A stretch of 64,000 nucleotides of DNA. Source: Acetobacter vaccinii. GTDB taxonomy: Bacteria; Pseudomonadota; Alphaproteobacteria; Acetobacterales; Acetobacteraceae. The position numbers and the translations under genes were made by a program. Below the pieces are notes generated by a model. The model saw only the letters and a program-made list of their open reading frames with translations. It was not told the origin of the DNA and searched no databases. Numbering within the stretch: the stretch's first letter is position 1; every line of letters starts with the position of its first letter. The stretch spans positions 62,001-126,000 of the forward strand of contig NZ_CP043506.1 of the NCBI RefSeq assembly GCF_008365315.1. The letters are read 5' to 3'. Below are positions 50,401 to 59,445 of the stretch, piece after piece.

Positions 50401-50645
50401 TTCGCCCCATCCTGATGACAACCCTGGCCGCCATGCTGGGGGCCGTGCCGATGGTGGTGTCCAGCGGCACGGGGTCGGAACTACGCTATCCTCTGGGGTT
50501 GGCCATTATCGGGGGGCTTGCTTTTTCACAGTTGCTGACCCTGTTCACTACCCCTGTGATTTATCTGACCCTTGACCGCTGGAGCCAGCGCTGGAAGCCG
50601 CTGCGCCACACCACAACACCGCCCACCGGGCAGGCTACCCCGTGA
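47472..50645 (+). CDS. mdtB: RND efflux pump subunit (MdtB type)
   Basis: A 1057-residue proton-driven RND permease with 12 helices and two large periplasmic loops (FIRRPVATTLLMLAIFLAGL, VDYPTITVDTFYPGAGPDVM, the proton-relay region GFVVDDAIVMIENISRYIE, and IVKKNAIMMIDFALEAER). In E. coli, MdtB and MdtC assemble as a heterotrimer. It begins with GTG overlapping the mdtA stop (GTGA) and overlaps the next GTG the same way. A Ser/Gly/Thr-rich insert of about 30 residues lies in the second periplasmic loop (near 49800-49880). Confidence 0.94.
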   Translation: MNPSAIFIRRPVATTLLMLAIFLAGLLGYHFLPISALPQVDYPTITVDTFYPGAGPDVMATSVTAPLETQFGQMPGLDQMTSRSSGGASVITLRFDLSMSMDVAEQEVQAAINQANSLLPTDLPAPPVYAKVNPADTPVLTLGITSATIPLPEVEDYIDTRLAQKVSQISGVGLVSLSGGNRKAIRVRVNVPKLTSYGIDMDTLRTTIGNVNVNSPTGTFDGAKRAATLRMDGQITSTQVLLDQVIAYQNSGPVRIRDIASVVIGAENTQLAAWANKTPALIMNVQRQPGANVIAVVDNIKAALPTLRQTLPPGIDIVPLTDRTTTIRASVADVQLELFLALVLVVAVIFVFLRNVPATIIPGLSVPLSIVGTLAIMYLLNFSLDNLSLMALTIATGFVVDDAIVMIENISRYIEAGEDRMTAALKGSGEIGFTIISLTISLIAVLIPLLFMSDVVGRLFHEFALTLATAIVISAIVSLTLVPMMCARILTERPHDVSAAATPFQRWSARMEEATQRLISFYDRLLDVVLAHQKLTLAVAVGTLVLTGVLGWTIPKGFFPVQDTGVIQGISVAAQSISFDSMKQHQEALAAVVLQDPDVASLSSFVGVDGQNATLNQGRFLINLKPHDSRSAPMADIVRRIEAETRQVAGITLYLQPVQDLSLDTTVTATQYQFLLENPDYDAFKTWVPKLIERLRKEPALTDVTSDLQAEGLVARVTLDRPTGARYSITPQTVDNVLYDSFGQRQISTIYTQSNQYRVIMEADPRFQTSLSSLNQLYMPGISGNSGESTTGPTRSPTSGLVPLTAVTAITQETAPLLLTHFGQFPATTISFNLAPGYTLGDATQAIRRVEGEITLPSSFQTSFQGTAAAFEGSLGNEMFLVAAAIIAVYIVLGILYESFIHPITILSTLPSAAIGALLTLMVAGTGLDVMGIIGIVLLIGIVKKNAIMMIDFALEAEREHGMDSLQSIRTAATLRFRPILMTTLAAMLGAVPMVVSSGTGSELRYPLGLAIIGGLAFSQLLTLFTTPVIYLTLDRWSQRWKPLRHTTTPPTGQATP

Positions 50646-53600
50646 CGATCAGCCGGGTCTTCATAGACCGGCCGGTCGCCACCATCCTGCTGACCCTGGC
50701 CCTCCTGCTTGGGGGGCTTATGGGCTACCGCAGCCTGCCGGTGTCCGACCTGCCTAATGTGGACTTTCCGGTCATACAGGTGCAGGCCCGTCAGGCTGGC
50801 GGGTCGCCCGAGGAAGTGGCAAGTTCCGTCGCTGCCCCGCTGGAGCGCCACCTGGGGCAGATTGCAGACCTGACGGAGATGACATCACAGTCCTCTCAGG
50901 GTAGCACGCGTATTACGCTGCAATTCGCGCTGAACCGCGACATCAACGGTGCCGCGCGGGATGTCGAGGCCGCCTTGCAGGCCGCCCGGGCCGACATGCC
51001 CTCCACCCTGCGGCAGAACCCCAGCTACAGGAAGGCAAACCCCAATGGCGCGCCGATCCTTATTCTGGCCCTGACATCGGACACCCATACCCGGCCCCAG
51101 CTTTACGACTACGCCACCAATGTTCTGGTACAGCATCTGTCGGCTGTGCAGGGGGTTGGACAGGTCGAAATCAGCGGCAGCGCCCTGCCTGCCATCCGTG
51201 CCGAGATCAATCCTCTGCCGCTTTTCCAATATGGCATCGGGCTGGAGGATATCCGGGCAGCCCTGGCCTCCGCCAATGCCCATACACCCAAGGGCATTAT
51301 CGACCAGGACGGCAGGCGCTTTACGCTGGATACCAATGATCAGGTAACACAGGCGGAGGATTATCGCGGCCTTGTCATTGCATGGCGCAACAGCCGCCCG
51401 GTGCGCCTGACCGACATTGCAACCGTCACCAACAGTGTGGAAGACCTGCGCAACGCCGGGTATTATAATGGCCATACATCGGTCATTGCGGTTGTCTTCC
51501 CGCAGGCCGGGGCCAATGTCATCCACACGGTTGATCAGATTACCGCCCGCCTGCCCATGCTGCGTAAGGCACTGCCCGGTGGGGTGGACCTTCACATCGG
51601 GCTTGACCGTTCCCTGACCATCCGCGCCGCGCTGGCCGACACTCAGCTCACGCTGATTATTTCTGTCGTGCTTGTGGTGCTGGTGGTGCTTGCCTTCCTG
51701 CACTCCCTGCGGATGACGCTGATCCCTGCCGTGGTGGTGCCCACATCCATTATCGCCACCTTTGGCCTGATGGCGTTGTGTGGGTTCTCGCTCGACAACA
51801 TGTCGCTCATGGCGCTGACCGTCTCCACCGGGTTTGTGGTGGATGACGCCATCGTGGTGATGGAAAACATCGCCCGTTATATCGAACAGGGCATGTCCCC
51901 GCGTGAGGCTGCCATCAAAGGCAGTGGGGAAGTGGCCTTTACCGTTACCTCCATTTCCATCTCTCTGATTGCGGTTTTCCTGCCTATTCTGCTCATGGGC
52001 GGACTGGCCGGGCGGCTGTTCCACGAATTTGCGGTCACGGTGTCCCTGACCATCCTGATCTCTCTGGTGCTGTCGCTGACACTGACCCCGATGATGGCCG
52101 CCTATGTGCTGGCCCCAACCCAGCAGGCGGCCAAGCCCATGCGGCTGGCACGCTGGCTGCTGCGTGGGCTGGACCTGATGCAGGCAGGCTATGCCCGATC
52201 GCTTGATCTGGCATTACGCCATGCGCGCCTTGTGCTGTGCAGCCTGCCCCTGACCCTGCTGCTGATTGTCGCCTTGTTTGCCCGGATGCCCAAAGGGTTC
52301 TTCCCCGTGGAAGACACAGGCATGCTGATGGGCCATTTGCAGGCTGATCAGGATATTTCCTTCACCGCCCTGACCCAGAAACTGGCCAAGGTGCAGGATG
52401 TCATCCTTCAGGATCGGGATGTCGAAAGTGTTTCCTCCTTTATCGGCGGACGGGGCACAGCCAACCAGGCCAACCTGTTTCTGCAACTGACAGACAAGGC
52501 CCAGCGCAACGACACACCCCAGCAGTTGATCGCGCGCATCAGCCGGAAACTGCATAATCTGGTCGGGGCCAGTTTTTTCCTGATGGAGCCTGGTGTTGTC
52601 CGTGCGGGGGCGCGAGCGGGCAATGCGGCGTATCAGTACACCCTCAACGGTGGAGATGCGGCTGAACTATACACCTGGCAGGCCAAGCTGCTGGAGGCGC
52701 TACGCAAGCACCCGGAACTGACAGAACTCTCCTCCGACGTGCAGACCGGCGGGGCGGCCATTACCGCACGCATCAACCGCGATGCCTCTGCCCGCGTCAG
52801 CATTACCCCCCAGCTTTTGGGTAACACGCTGTACGACGCCTTTGGCCAGCGGGCGGCCTCGGTCATTTACAACCGCCTTAACCAGTATCGCGTCATCATG
52901 GAGGCCGACCCCACGCTCTGGCCAGGGCCATCCAGCCTGTCGCAGGTCTGGGTCAGCGTTGCGGGCGGCTCTGCCGGGGGCGGCACAAAAGCCAACACAA
53001 TCCGCGTGCGCCGGACATCCGGCACCGATGCGGCAGGCAGTAGTGCGGCCTCCAGCCTCAGCAGCCAGTCCTTCCGCAACCAGATTGCCAATACGCTGGC
53101 AGGAGGGGCTGGGGCCTCCAATGGGTCGGCGGTCAGCACATCGTCAGAAACCATGGTGCCGCTGACTGTGGTGTCCAAGCTCAAACCCACCCAGACCCCC
53201 CTGGCTGTTAACCATCAGGGAGATAGTGTGGCCGCCACACTCTCCTTCAATCTGGCCAGCGGGGTCGCCCTTAGTCAGGCAACACGGATTATCGAGGAAG
53301 AACAGGTGGCCCTGCACATGCCACCCACCATCCATGGCAGTTTTGCGGGCAATGCGGCGCAGTTCCAGAGTGCCGTCAACAACGAACCACTGCTGGTTCT
53401 CGCCGCCCTCGTTGCTGTCTATGTCACCCTTGGTATTCTGTATGAAAGCTATGTGCACCCGCTGACCATTCTTTCCACCCTGCCTTCCGCCGGGGTGGGA
53501 GCACTGCTGGCCCTGCAACTGGCTGGGGAGGAGTTCTCCCTGATTGCCATGATCGGGATTATCCTGCTGATTGGGATCGTCAAGAAAAACGCCATCATGC

Positions 53601-53929
53601 TGGTGGATTTTGCCATTACCGCCGAGCGTGATGAGGGGCTGTCACCGCTGGAAGCCATACGCACCGCCTGCCTGCTACGCTTCCGCCCGATCATGATGAC
53701 ATCGGTTGCTGCGGCACTAGGGGCCGCCCCACTGATTATTGCCAACGGCTATGGGGCCGAGTTGCGGCGCCCCCTTGGCATTGCCATTGTCGGCGGGCTT
53801 ATCGTCAGCCAGGCGCTGACCCTGTACACAACCCCTGTTATCTACCTGACATTCGACAAATTACGCCTGCGGGCCAGCACGCTGGCCGCCCGCTCCTTCT
53901 TCCTTCGCAGCACCAGACAGGACATCTGA
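50642..53929 (+). CDS. mdtC: RND efflux pump subunit (MdtC type)
   Basis: A 1095-residue RND permease similar in layout to its neighbour (FIDRPVATILLTLALLLGGL, GFVVDDAIVVMENIARYIEQ, IVKKNAIMLVDFAITAER) and so its probable heterotrimer partner. It is longer than E. coli MdtC (1025). Much of the excess is a Gly/Ser/Ala-rich insert of about 60 residues in the second periplasmic loop (near 52960-53150). Starts with GTG overlapping mdtB, and its stop overlaps the next ATG by one base. Confidence 0.94.
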   Translation: MTISRVFIDRPVATILLTLALLLGGLMGYRSLPVSDLPNVDFPVIQVQARQAGGSPEEVASSVAAPLERHLGQIADLTEMTSQSSQGSTRITLQFALNRDINGAARDVEAALQAARADMPSTLRQNPSYRKANPNGAPILILALTSDTHTRPQLYDYATNVLVQHLSAVQGVGQVEISGSALPAIRAEINPLPLFQYGIGLEDIRAALASANAHTPKGIIDQDGRRFTLDTNDQVTQAEDYRGLVIAWRNSRPVRLTDIATVTNSVEDLRNAGYYNGHTSVIAVVFPQAGANVIHTVDQITARLPMLRKALPGGVDLHIGLDRSLTIRAALADTQLTLIISVVLVVLVVLAFLHSLRMTLIPAVVVPTSIIATFGLMALCGFSLDNMSLMALTVSTGFVVDDAIVVMENIARYIEQGMSPREAAIKGSGEVAFTVTSISISLIAVFLPILLMGGLAGRLFHEFAVTVSLTILISLVLSLTLTPMMAAYVLAPTQQAAKPMRLARWLLRGLDLMQAGYARSLDLALRHARLVLCSLPLTLLLIVALFARMPKGFFPVEDTGMLMGHLQADQDISFTALTQKLAKVQDVILQDRDVESVSSFIGGRGTANQANLFLQLTDKAQRNDTPQQLIARISRKLHNLVGASFFLMEPGVVRAGARAGNAAYQYTLNGGDAAELYTWQAKLLEALRKHPELTELSSDVQTGGAAITARINRDASARVSITPQLLGNTLYDAFGQRAASVIYNRLNQYRVIMEADPTLWPGPSSLSQVWVSVAGGSAGGGTKANTIRVRRTSGTDAAGSSAASSLSSQSFRNQIANTLAGGAGASNGSAVSTSSETMVPLTVVSKLKPTQTPLAVNHQGDSVAATLSFNLASGVALSQATRIIEEEQVALHMPPTIHGSFAGNAAQFQSAVNNEPLLVLAALVAVYVTLGILYESYVHPLTILSTLPSAGVGALLALQLAGEEFSLIAMIGIILLIGIVKKNAIMLVDFAITAERDEGLSPLEAIRTACLLRFRPIMMTSVAAALGAAPLIIANGYGAELRRPLGIAIVGGLIVSQALTLYTTPVIYLTFDKLRLRASTLAARSFFLRSTRQDI

Positions 53930-55485
53930 TGGCCCCGTCGTCTTCCTCCTCTCCCCGTTTTCATTTCCGGCATCTGGGCGCACTGCTGCTTCCTGTCCTG
54001 GCAGCCGGATGCATGGTGGGACCTGACTACAAACGCCCCAGCGCCGTGATTTCACCCACCTTCAAGGAACTGCGCCCCGCTCCCGGCTGGCATTATGCCA
54101 ACCCGCAGATGGCAGAACTGCCCAAGGGAGCCTGGTGGCGCATTTACAATGACCCGCTGCTAAACCAGTTTGAAGCGCAGGTTGAAATCAACAACCAGAA
54201 TGTCCTGCAATACGAAGCCCGCTATCGCAACGCCCGCGCGGCCATTAACGCAATCCGCGCCCAGCTTTATCCAACACTCAGCGGCTCCCTCTCCTTCAAC
54301 CGTCAGAGTTCGGGGCGTGGGTCGCGCTCATCGGGCACCATTATCAACTATGGATCGTCCACTACCAGCAGTGTTGCGTCCAACTCGACCGAGAACACCT
54401 ATGCCCAAGGGCTTAATGCCTCCTGGGACCTTGACCTGTGGGGGCGCATCCGTCGGCAGATCCAGGCCCAGGTGACAGAAGCCCAAGCCTCTGCCGCCGA
54501 TCTGGCCAATGCCAAGCTGTCCTATCAGGCACAGTTGGCGACTGCCTATTTCAACCTGCGCTATCAGGACAGTCTGCACGACATGCTTGAGCGCAATGTT
54601 GCGTTCTATGAGCGCTCTTACCAGATTACCAAAAACCAGTATGAGGCGGGCACAACAGACCCCACCACCCTCATGCAGGCCAAAACGCAGTTGGAACAGA
54701 CACGCGCCCAAGCCATTGCCACCGACGCCGCCCGCGCGCAGTACGAGCACGCCATAGCCACCCTGATGGGCAAAGCCCCGGCAGACCTGTCCATCCCCCG
54801 TGGTGCCCTGCCCATGGCCATTCCGCCCGTGCCGGTGGCCCTGCCTGCCGCCCTGCTGCAACGCAGGCCCGATATTGCTGCTGCCGAACGCCGGATGGAA
54901 GAATACAACGCGCAGATTGGTACCGCGATTGCCGCCTTCTACCCCGATGTCAAACTGACTGCTTCCTATTCCTATAGCGGTGACCCCATTGGTTCTCTGG
55001 TGCAGGTGGCCAACCGTATCTGGTCACTTGGTGCCTCGGCCACGGAAACCCTGTTTGAAGGGGGTGCCCGTACCGCCGCCGTGCGGGAAGCCAACACCAA
55101 TTACGATGCCTACGTCGCCACTTACCGCCAGACCGTGCTGACCGCCCTGCAAGCTGTGGAAGACCAGTTGGCCAACCTGCGGGTCTTGTCCGATCAGGCC
55201 CAGCAACAGGCCATTGCTGTTGAAAGCGCCAACCGCGCCGCCACCATTGCCTTCAACCAGTACATGGCAGGCACGGCTATTTACACCACGGTGATTACGG
55301 CGGAGGTCACCGCCCTTTCCAATGCCGAGACCTCCTTGCAAATCCAGCAAAGCCGCATTCTGGACTCTGTCAGCCTGATCGAGGCTCTGGGCGGTGGGTG
55401 GGATGCAACAAGCCTGCCCAGCAAGAACTCCATGCAGCAGGACAACCCGCTGCTGCCCTCCTTTATCCAAAAAGACAAAAACTGA
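53929..55485 (+). CDS. Outer-membrane efflux lipoprotein (NodT/OprM family)
   Basis: A 518-residue outer-membrane factor. A lipoprotein signal has the lipobox LAAGC (Cys 28), followed by MVGPDYKRPS, the usual NodT opening. Two OEP repeats follow, with GLNASWDLDLWGRIRRQIQA, LATAYFNLRYQDSLHDMLE and ALLQRRPDIAAAERRMEEYNAQIGTAIAAFYPDVKLT. It forms the channel for the pump encoded upstream, completing the tripartite system in one operon. A strong terminator starts 20 bases after the stop. Confidence 0.94.
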   Translation: MAPSSSSSPRFHFRHLGALLLPVLAAGCMVGPDYKRPSAVISPTFKELRPAPGWHYANPQMAELPKGAWWRIYNDPLLNQFEAQVEINNQNVLQYEARYRNARAAINAIRAQLYPTLSGSLSFNRQSSGRGSRSSGTIINYGSSTTSSVASNSTENTYAQGLNASWDLDLWGRIRRQIQAQVTEAQASAADLANAKLSYQAQLATAYFNLRYQDSLHDMLERNVAFYERSYQITKNQYEAGTTDPTTLMQAKTQLEQTRAQAIATDAARAQYEHAIATLMGKAPADLSIPRGALPMAIPPVPVALPAALLQRRPDIAAAERRMEEYNAQIGTAIAAFYPDVKLTASYSYSGDPIGSLVQVANRIWSLGASATETLFEGGARTAAVREANTNYDAYVATYRQTVLTALQAVEDQLANLRVLSDQAQQQAIAVESANRAATIAFNQYMAGTAIYTTVITAEVTALSNAETSLQIQQSRILDSVSLIEALGGGWDATSLPSKNSMQQDNPLLPSFIQKDKN

Positions 55486-55505
55486 CAGCACGCCCCTTCG
55501 GCACA

Positions 55506-55542
55506 AAAAAGCCCTCCCGCTGTTTCGGCGGGAGGGCTTTTT
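55506..55542 (+). terminator. Intrinsic terminator of the mdt operon
   Basis: GCCCTCCCGC and GCGGGAGGGC form a perfect 10-base stem over a short loop, flanked by an A-tract and followed by TTTTT. It can also serve the small gene on the opposite strand. Confidence 0.92.
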
Positions 55543-55577
55543 GTTAACGGGCAGCCTCTGGCTTTGGTTCTGGCCTG

Positions 55578-55754
55578 CTATTTCATAATGCTGCGTCCGG
55601 CGACAAGCGCCACCACCAGGAAAACGACAAACAGCATAATACCGATAAAAAACAGGATCTTCGCCATGCCAGCAGCGGCAGAGGAAATGCCGCCAAAACC
55701 AAAAAGGCCAGCAACAAGCGAGACCACCAGAAAAAACAGAGCCAGTTTAAGCAT
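55578..55754 (-). CDS. DUF1328 (YtjA-type) small membrane protein
   Basis: A 58-residue protein read from ATG 55754 to TAG 55578. It starts [16 protein letters not shown], then [19 protein letters not shown] and a second helix [12 protein letters not shown]. The two-helix, Gly-rich pattern is that of the DUF1328/YtjA family, often stress-induced and of unknown function. It may share a transcript with the small protein upstream, 49 bases away. Confidence 0.82.
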   Translation of the reverse strand: MLKLALFFLVVSLVAGLFGFGGISSAAAGMAKILFFIGIMLFVVFLVVALVAGRSIMK

Positions 55755-55803
55755 ATCGGTTGTCCTTTATGTTGTATGGTCCCCGTACGGCAAGGTCAGC
55801 CTA

Positions 55804-56037
55804 TCAGCCTTTGCGCCGTAACAGAATACCGACGATGAAGCCGCACAGGCTTGCGGTGAACACCGCAAACAGAGGCTGGTCTATCACCACATCACGCATG
55901 GCTTCCGCCAGGGCAGAGCGCCCACCGGGGGTCAGCGCATCATACTCCGGGGTTTTACCAAACAGGCCGTCTGCCCCGTCCTGAACCCGGCCAATGCCAT
56001 CTTCCAGCATGTGTTCCACTTTTTTTTCTTCACTCAT
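55804..56037 (-). CDS. Small stress-type membrane protein
   Basis: 77 residues: a charged, Asp/Glu/Gly-rich N-terminus (SEEKKVEHMLEDGIGRVQDG) and one C-terminal helix (FAVFTASLCGFIVGILL) ending in basic residues RRKG. This is the general layout of DUF883-like membrane-bound stress proteins, though similarity is weak. AAGGAAAG precedes the ATG. It pairs with the DUF1328 gene downstream. Confidence 0.7.
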   Translation of the reverse strand: MSEEKKVEHMLEDGIGRVQDGADGLFGKTPEYDALTPGGRSALAEAMRDVVIDQPLFAVFTASLCGFIVGILLRRKG

Positions 56038-56118
56038 GCGGGTCTTTCCTTACACCTGCTTCTGGTCATAACGCGGCATACCACTTTTTGGATGCATACA
56101 ACCGCGCTCACCCCTGGG

Positions 56119-56931
56119 TCATATCTCGGCAGAGCGCCAGTAGGAGGCACCACCAGGGTCTGCCTCCCCCGCGATCATGGCGCGCAACCGCGTGGCATAC
56201 ATCCGAAATGCCGGAGAATCTGGGTCTCTTTCCGGCAGGTCGAGTGTAATTTCACCCGTAATGCCCGCCGGTGGCCCCCCTGCCAACACCACAACACGCG
56301 TGGCAAGGCGCAGGGCCTCGTCAATATCATGGGTGACGAACAGAACCGTTTTATGGGTTTCAATCCAGATCCGCCGCAGCTCATCCTGCAAGCCGGTGCG
56401 GGTTATGGGGTCCAACGCACCAAAGGGTTCGTCCATCAGCAACAGGTCCGGGTCCACTGTCAGGGCACGGGCAACGCCAACACGCTGCCTCTGCCCGCCC
56501 GACAGGCGGCGTGGCAGGCGCGTAGCCTCGGCCTCCAGTCCGACCAGACGCAGGGCCTCAAGCGCACGCTGCTTTCTGTCATCCCCCGACAGCCCCAAGC
56601 CTTCCAGCCCGAAAGCAACATTACGCAGGACCGAGCGCCATGGCATCAGCCGGGCATCCTGAAACACCATGGCGCTGCTGCGTCGGCCATCGCGCACAGC
56701 CGGGCCACCGGGGGCACAGGCGGTACCGCCAGTCTGGCCTTCAGTCGGCGGCACAAGCCCCATCAACACCCGCAAAAGGGTCGATTTACCAACGCCCGAC
56801 GGCCCTAGCAGGCACACAAACTCGCCTCGCTCCAAGGTAAGATTGACACCGCGGAAGACAAACTGCCCGCCACCATCATGCGACAGCCCCCCATTGTGCA
56901 GGGAAGCAACGCTCTGCACACCAGCACTCAT
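56119..56931 (-). CDS. ABC importer ATPase (SsuB/TauB type)
   Basis: A 270-residue nucleotide-binding subunit: Walker A GPSGVGKST, Q-loop MVFQDARLMPW, signature LSGGQRQRVGVARAL, Walker B LLLMDEPFGALD, switch VTHDIDEAL. The length and FQDARLMPW pattern fit the nitrate/sulfonate/taurine group. ATG 56931 overlaps the permease stop as ATGA. Last gene of a three-gene importer operon. Substrate undetermined. Confidence 0.9.
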   Translation of the reverse strand: MSAGVQSVASLHNGGLSHDGGGQFVFRGVNLTLERGEFVCLLGPSGVGKSTLLRVLMGLVPPTEGQTGGTACAPGGPAVRDGRRSSAMVFQDARLMPWRSVLRNVAFGLEGLGLSGDDRKQRALEALRLVGLEAEATRLPRRLSGGQRQRVGVARALTVDPDLLLMDEPFGALDPITRTGLQDELRRIWIETHKTVLFVTHDIDEALRLATRVVVLAGGPPAGITGEITLDLPERDPDSPAFRMYATRLRAMIAGEADPGGASYWRSAEI

Positions 56932-57692
56932 GGCTGCCACCGCAGCACACGGGCACGGACAAAGCCAAACAGAAAATCGGTCACTGCATACAACAAAGCC
57001 ATGGTCAGCATGTAAACGACCACGACATCCGTTGCCAGCAGGCTTGAAGCCTGCATCATGCGGGCGCCAATCCCCGGCACACCAAACAGTTCCGCCGCCA
57101 CAACCGACATCCAGCCCTGCCCCAGCCCTGTTCTTAACCCTGCCATGATCCCTGGGGCCGAGGCAGGCAGAACAATCTTGCCCAACCGCCCCAGAAAGCT
57201 GCCATGCCCAAAGGCTGCTGCCAGTTCAAAAAACTCAGGATCAACGCCTTTGACCGCGCCATAAGCCGCGTAAAAATTGATCCAGAAAACAGAAATCGCG
57301 ATAATAAAGGTGGCACCCGCCGTATTGAGCCCAAACCAGAGAATGGCAAAGGGCACCCAGGCCAGCCCTGGCACAGGGCGCAACAGGCGCACAACCCCTT
57401 CCAGCAGGCTGTCCACAACCACCAGCATGCCGCAGACAACGCCCAGGGCGCAGCCCAGAATGGAGCCGATCAGCAGCCCCAGCGAGTAATGCTGCAAGCT
57501 GTCCCACACGGCCTGTTGCCAAAAACCGCCCCGGACTTCGTCCAGCCAGGCATCGCCCAGGCTGCTGGGAGCTGGCACCATACTGACAGGCAAAAAGCCG
57601 CAGCGCACTGCGGCTTCCCACCCCCCCACAAACACAACCAGCCCCAACATGGCCAGCCCAAGACGGGCCTGTTTACTTAAACTCTCCGTCAC
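56928..57692 (-). CDS. ABC importer permease (SsuC/TauC type)
   Basis: About 254 residues with six membrane helices and the BPD_transp_1 coupling loop (ELAAAFGHGSFLGRLGKIVLPASAPGIMAGLRTG). GTG 57692 overlaps the binding-protein stop (GTGA) with AGGGGA five bases upstream, so I prefer it to a GTG 18 bases earlier. It makes the membrane channel for the neighbouring ATPase and binding protein. Confidence 0.9.
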   Translation of the reverse strand: MTESLSKQARLGLAMLGLVVFVGGWEAAVRCGFLPVSMVPAPSSLGDAWLDEVRGGFWQQAVWDSLQHYSLGLLIGSILGCALGVVCGMLVVVDSLLEGVVRLLRPVPGLAWVPFAILWFGLNTAGATFIIAISVFWINFYAAYGAVKGVDPEFFELAAAFGHGSFLGRLGKIVLPASAPGIMAGLRTGLGQGWMSVVAAELFGVPGIGARMMQASSLLATDVVVVYMLTMALLYAVTDFLFGFVRARVLRWQP

Positions 57693-58738
57693 GGTGTCCC
57701 CTGCCGCCACAAATCCTGAATGAACAGGTCTTCCACTGGCTGCGCCTTACGCAGAAGCCCCTGCGCGACCTCAAAATCCTGCAAGTCACGCACGCCGGGA
57801 ATAATCCTAGCTGGATCACTGATAAAGTGTGCTGCGGAATGCTCAAGTGCTTCTTTCATGAGTTCCTCGCTCACCAGCCCCCCACCGAGCACTTTCTGCA
57901 CATAAGGCACCGCTTCATCCGGGTGCTGGGACAGCAGGGTCGTGGCGCGCACAAACAATGCCGTCAACGTCTTGGTCCACCCCTGCCTGTCAGGTGCCGT
58001 TGGGCGAAGGATGGCCAGCACAGACCCCGGCTGGTCAGGCATCATGCCTTGGCCATCCACAAAAATCCGCGCATCAGGCAGGCGGCGGCGCACGACGGTC
58101 AGCGCAGGCTCACGCAGCACGGCAGCGTCAACCGCACCGGCAAGAAAAGCCTGCTGGGCGGCATCAATATCCACACCAACAATGGTTGTGGCTGCGGCAA
58201 GGTCCGTAATACCAACCCGCTGCTTCAGCCAATACCGCAGCAGCGTATCAGGCACAGAGCCCGGCGGCTGTGTGGCAATACGCGGCAGACGCCCCTGTGT
58301 CGTATGGAAATGCTCAAACACCTCACGCGTAGCCTGTGCGCTCAGCGGTGCCTGCCCGTCTGCCGGCACTGAGGCTGCCAACGGGCCGCGCGCGATAACC
58401 GACAACTCATCGACGGATGCTGCGGCCACTACCTTAACATCTGCCCCATGGGCACGAGCCTGCAACAGCGGCAGAACACCCGCCACGTACCCATCAATCC
58501 GACCGGCAACCAGAGCCTGAATAGCCTGCGGCCCGGATGTAAAACGCACCAGTTCGAGTGTCAGTCCGGCATCCTTGGCCCAACCCTTGCCATCCAGCAC
58601 AAACAGGGCGGAGGAACCCAGTACAGGAATATAACCAACCCGGATTGTTTCTGCCGCCTGCACAGGGGCCTGGGTGGTCACGGCCGCGACAGCCACGGCG
58701 GCCATCATTTTCAGAAAAAAGCGTCTCATTATACGCAT
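57689..58738 (-). CDS. Periplasmic substrate-binding protein (SsuA/NMT1 type)
   Basis: A 349-residue binding protein. Its signal contains RRFFLK (a twin-arginine-like motif) and ends near residue 28 (APVQA). The fold begins ETIRVGYIPVLGSSALFVLDG, followed by GPQAIQALVAGRIDGYVAG, typical of the sulfonate/nitrate/taurine family. ATG 58738 or 58729 are both possible. First gene of the importer operon; the AT-rich region upstream (58741-58810) probably holds its promoter. Confidence 0.88.
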   Translation of the reverse strand: MRIMRRFFLKMMAAVAVAAVTTQAPVQAAETIRVGYIPVLGSSALFVLDGKGWAKDAGLTLELVRFTSGPQAIQALVAGRIDGYVAGVLPLLQARAHGADVKVVAAASVDELSVIARGPLAASVPADGQAPLSAQATREVFEHFHTTQGRLPRIATQPPGSVPDTLLRYWLKQRVGITDLAAATTIVGVDIDAAQQAFLAGAVDAAVLREPALTVVRRRLPDARIFVDGQGMMPDQPGSVLAILRPTAPDRQGWTKTLTALFVRATTLLSQHPDEAVPYVQKVLGGGLVSEELMKEALEHSAAHFISDPARIIPGVRDLQDFEVAQGLLRKAQPVEDLFIQDLWRQGTP

Positions 58739-58932
58739 GCTCCCGTATTGAAATGAAAAGAGAATTAGATATTACATTTTATATCAGTTAAAAATATTTT
58801 GAACATCACTATAACACTTGGGTCTGCGCCCTTAAGTGCCTGCAAGCCGCACGCTCTCCCATGCTTGAGGGAAAACCCTCCTGTGCTGACATAGACCCAA
58901 CCAGCTTAAGACCGACTTTTCTGCGGACATAA

Positions 58933-58966
58933 AAAAAGCTGGCTCTTTTGCAAGAGCCAGCTTTTT
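58933..58966 (-). terminator. Terminator of the ribosomal operon after rplQ
   Basis: AAAAAGCTGGCTCTT and AAGAGCCAGCTTTTT form a perfect 15-base stem with a four-base loop. It begins 23 bases after the rplQ stop and works on either strand. Confidence 0.93.
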
Positions 58967-58988
58967 CAAATCCGACAGAAGGAAACCC

Positions 58989-59414
58989 TTAGGCCGCGAG
59001 ATCCTGAGAGGCTTCAACTTCCGGACGGGGGCCGCTGTCCTGGCCCTTGGCGCTGACATCGCGGTCAACCAGCTCGATGACAGCCATGGATGCTGCATCA
59101 CCGTAGCGCACGCCAGCACGCAGGACGCGGGTGTAACCACCGTTACGGGCCTTGTAACGCTCTGCCACAGCCGAGAACAGCTTGCGGACAATCACGTCGT
59201 CACGCAGCACGGCAAAAGCCTGACGGCGGGCGTGCAGGTCACCACGCTTGCCGAGCGTGATCAGCTTTTCCACAACCGGGCGCAGTTCCTTCGCCTTGGG
59301 CAGGGTGGTGGTGATCTGCTCGTGCTTGATGAGGGCAACAGCCATGTTGCGGAACATGGCAGCACGATGAGAAGAGGTAACGCCGAGCTTTCTGCCGGCA
59401 ATGCGGTGACGCAT
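58989..59414 (-). CDS. rplQ: 50S ribosomal protein L17
   Basis: The 141-residue protein opens [20 protein letters not shown] and has [25 protein letters not shown] and [24 protein letters not shown], the L17 pattern. A C-terminal tail of about 20 residues is common in Alphaproteobacteria. Last gene of the alpha operon, 31 bases after rpoA and followed by a strong terminator. Confidence 0.98.
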   Translation of the reverse strand: MRHRIAGRKLGVTSSHRAAMFRNMAVALIKHEQITTTLPKAKELRPVVEKLITLGKRGDLHARRQAFAVLRDDVIVRKLFSAVAERYKARNGGYTRVLRAGVRYGDAASMAVIELVDRDVSAKGQDSGPRPEVEASQDLAA

Positions 59415-59445
59415 GGTTCAGTTCCTAGTTCAGTGAAAAGTCAGC

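Noticed and set aside
55564-55821. An 85-codon plus-strand open frame
   Set aside because: The opposite strand encodes a recognisable 58-residue DUF1328 protein over the same bases.
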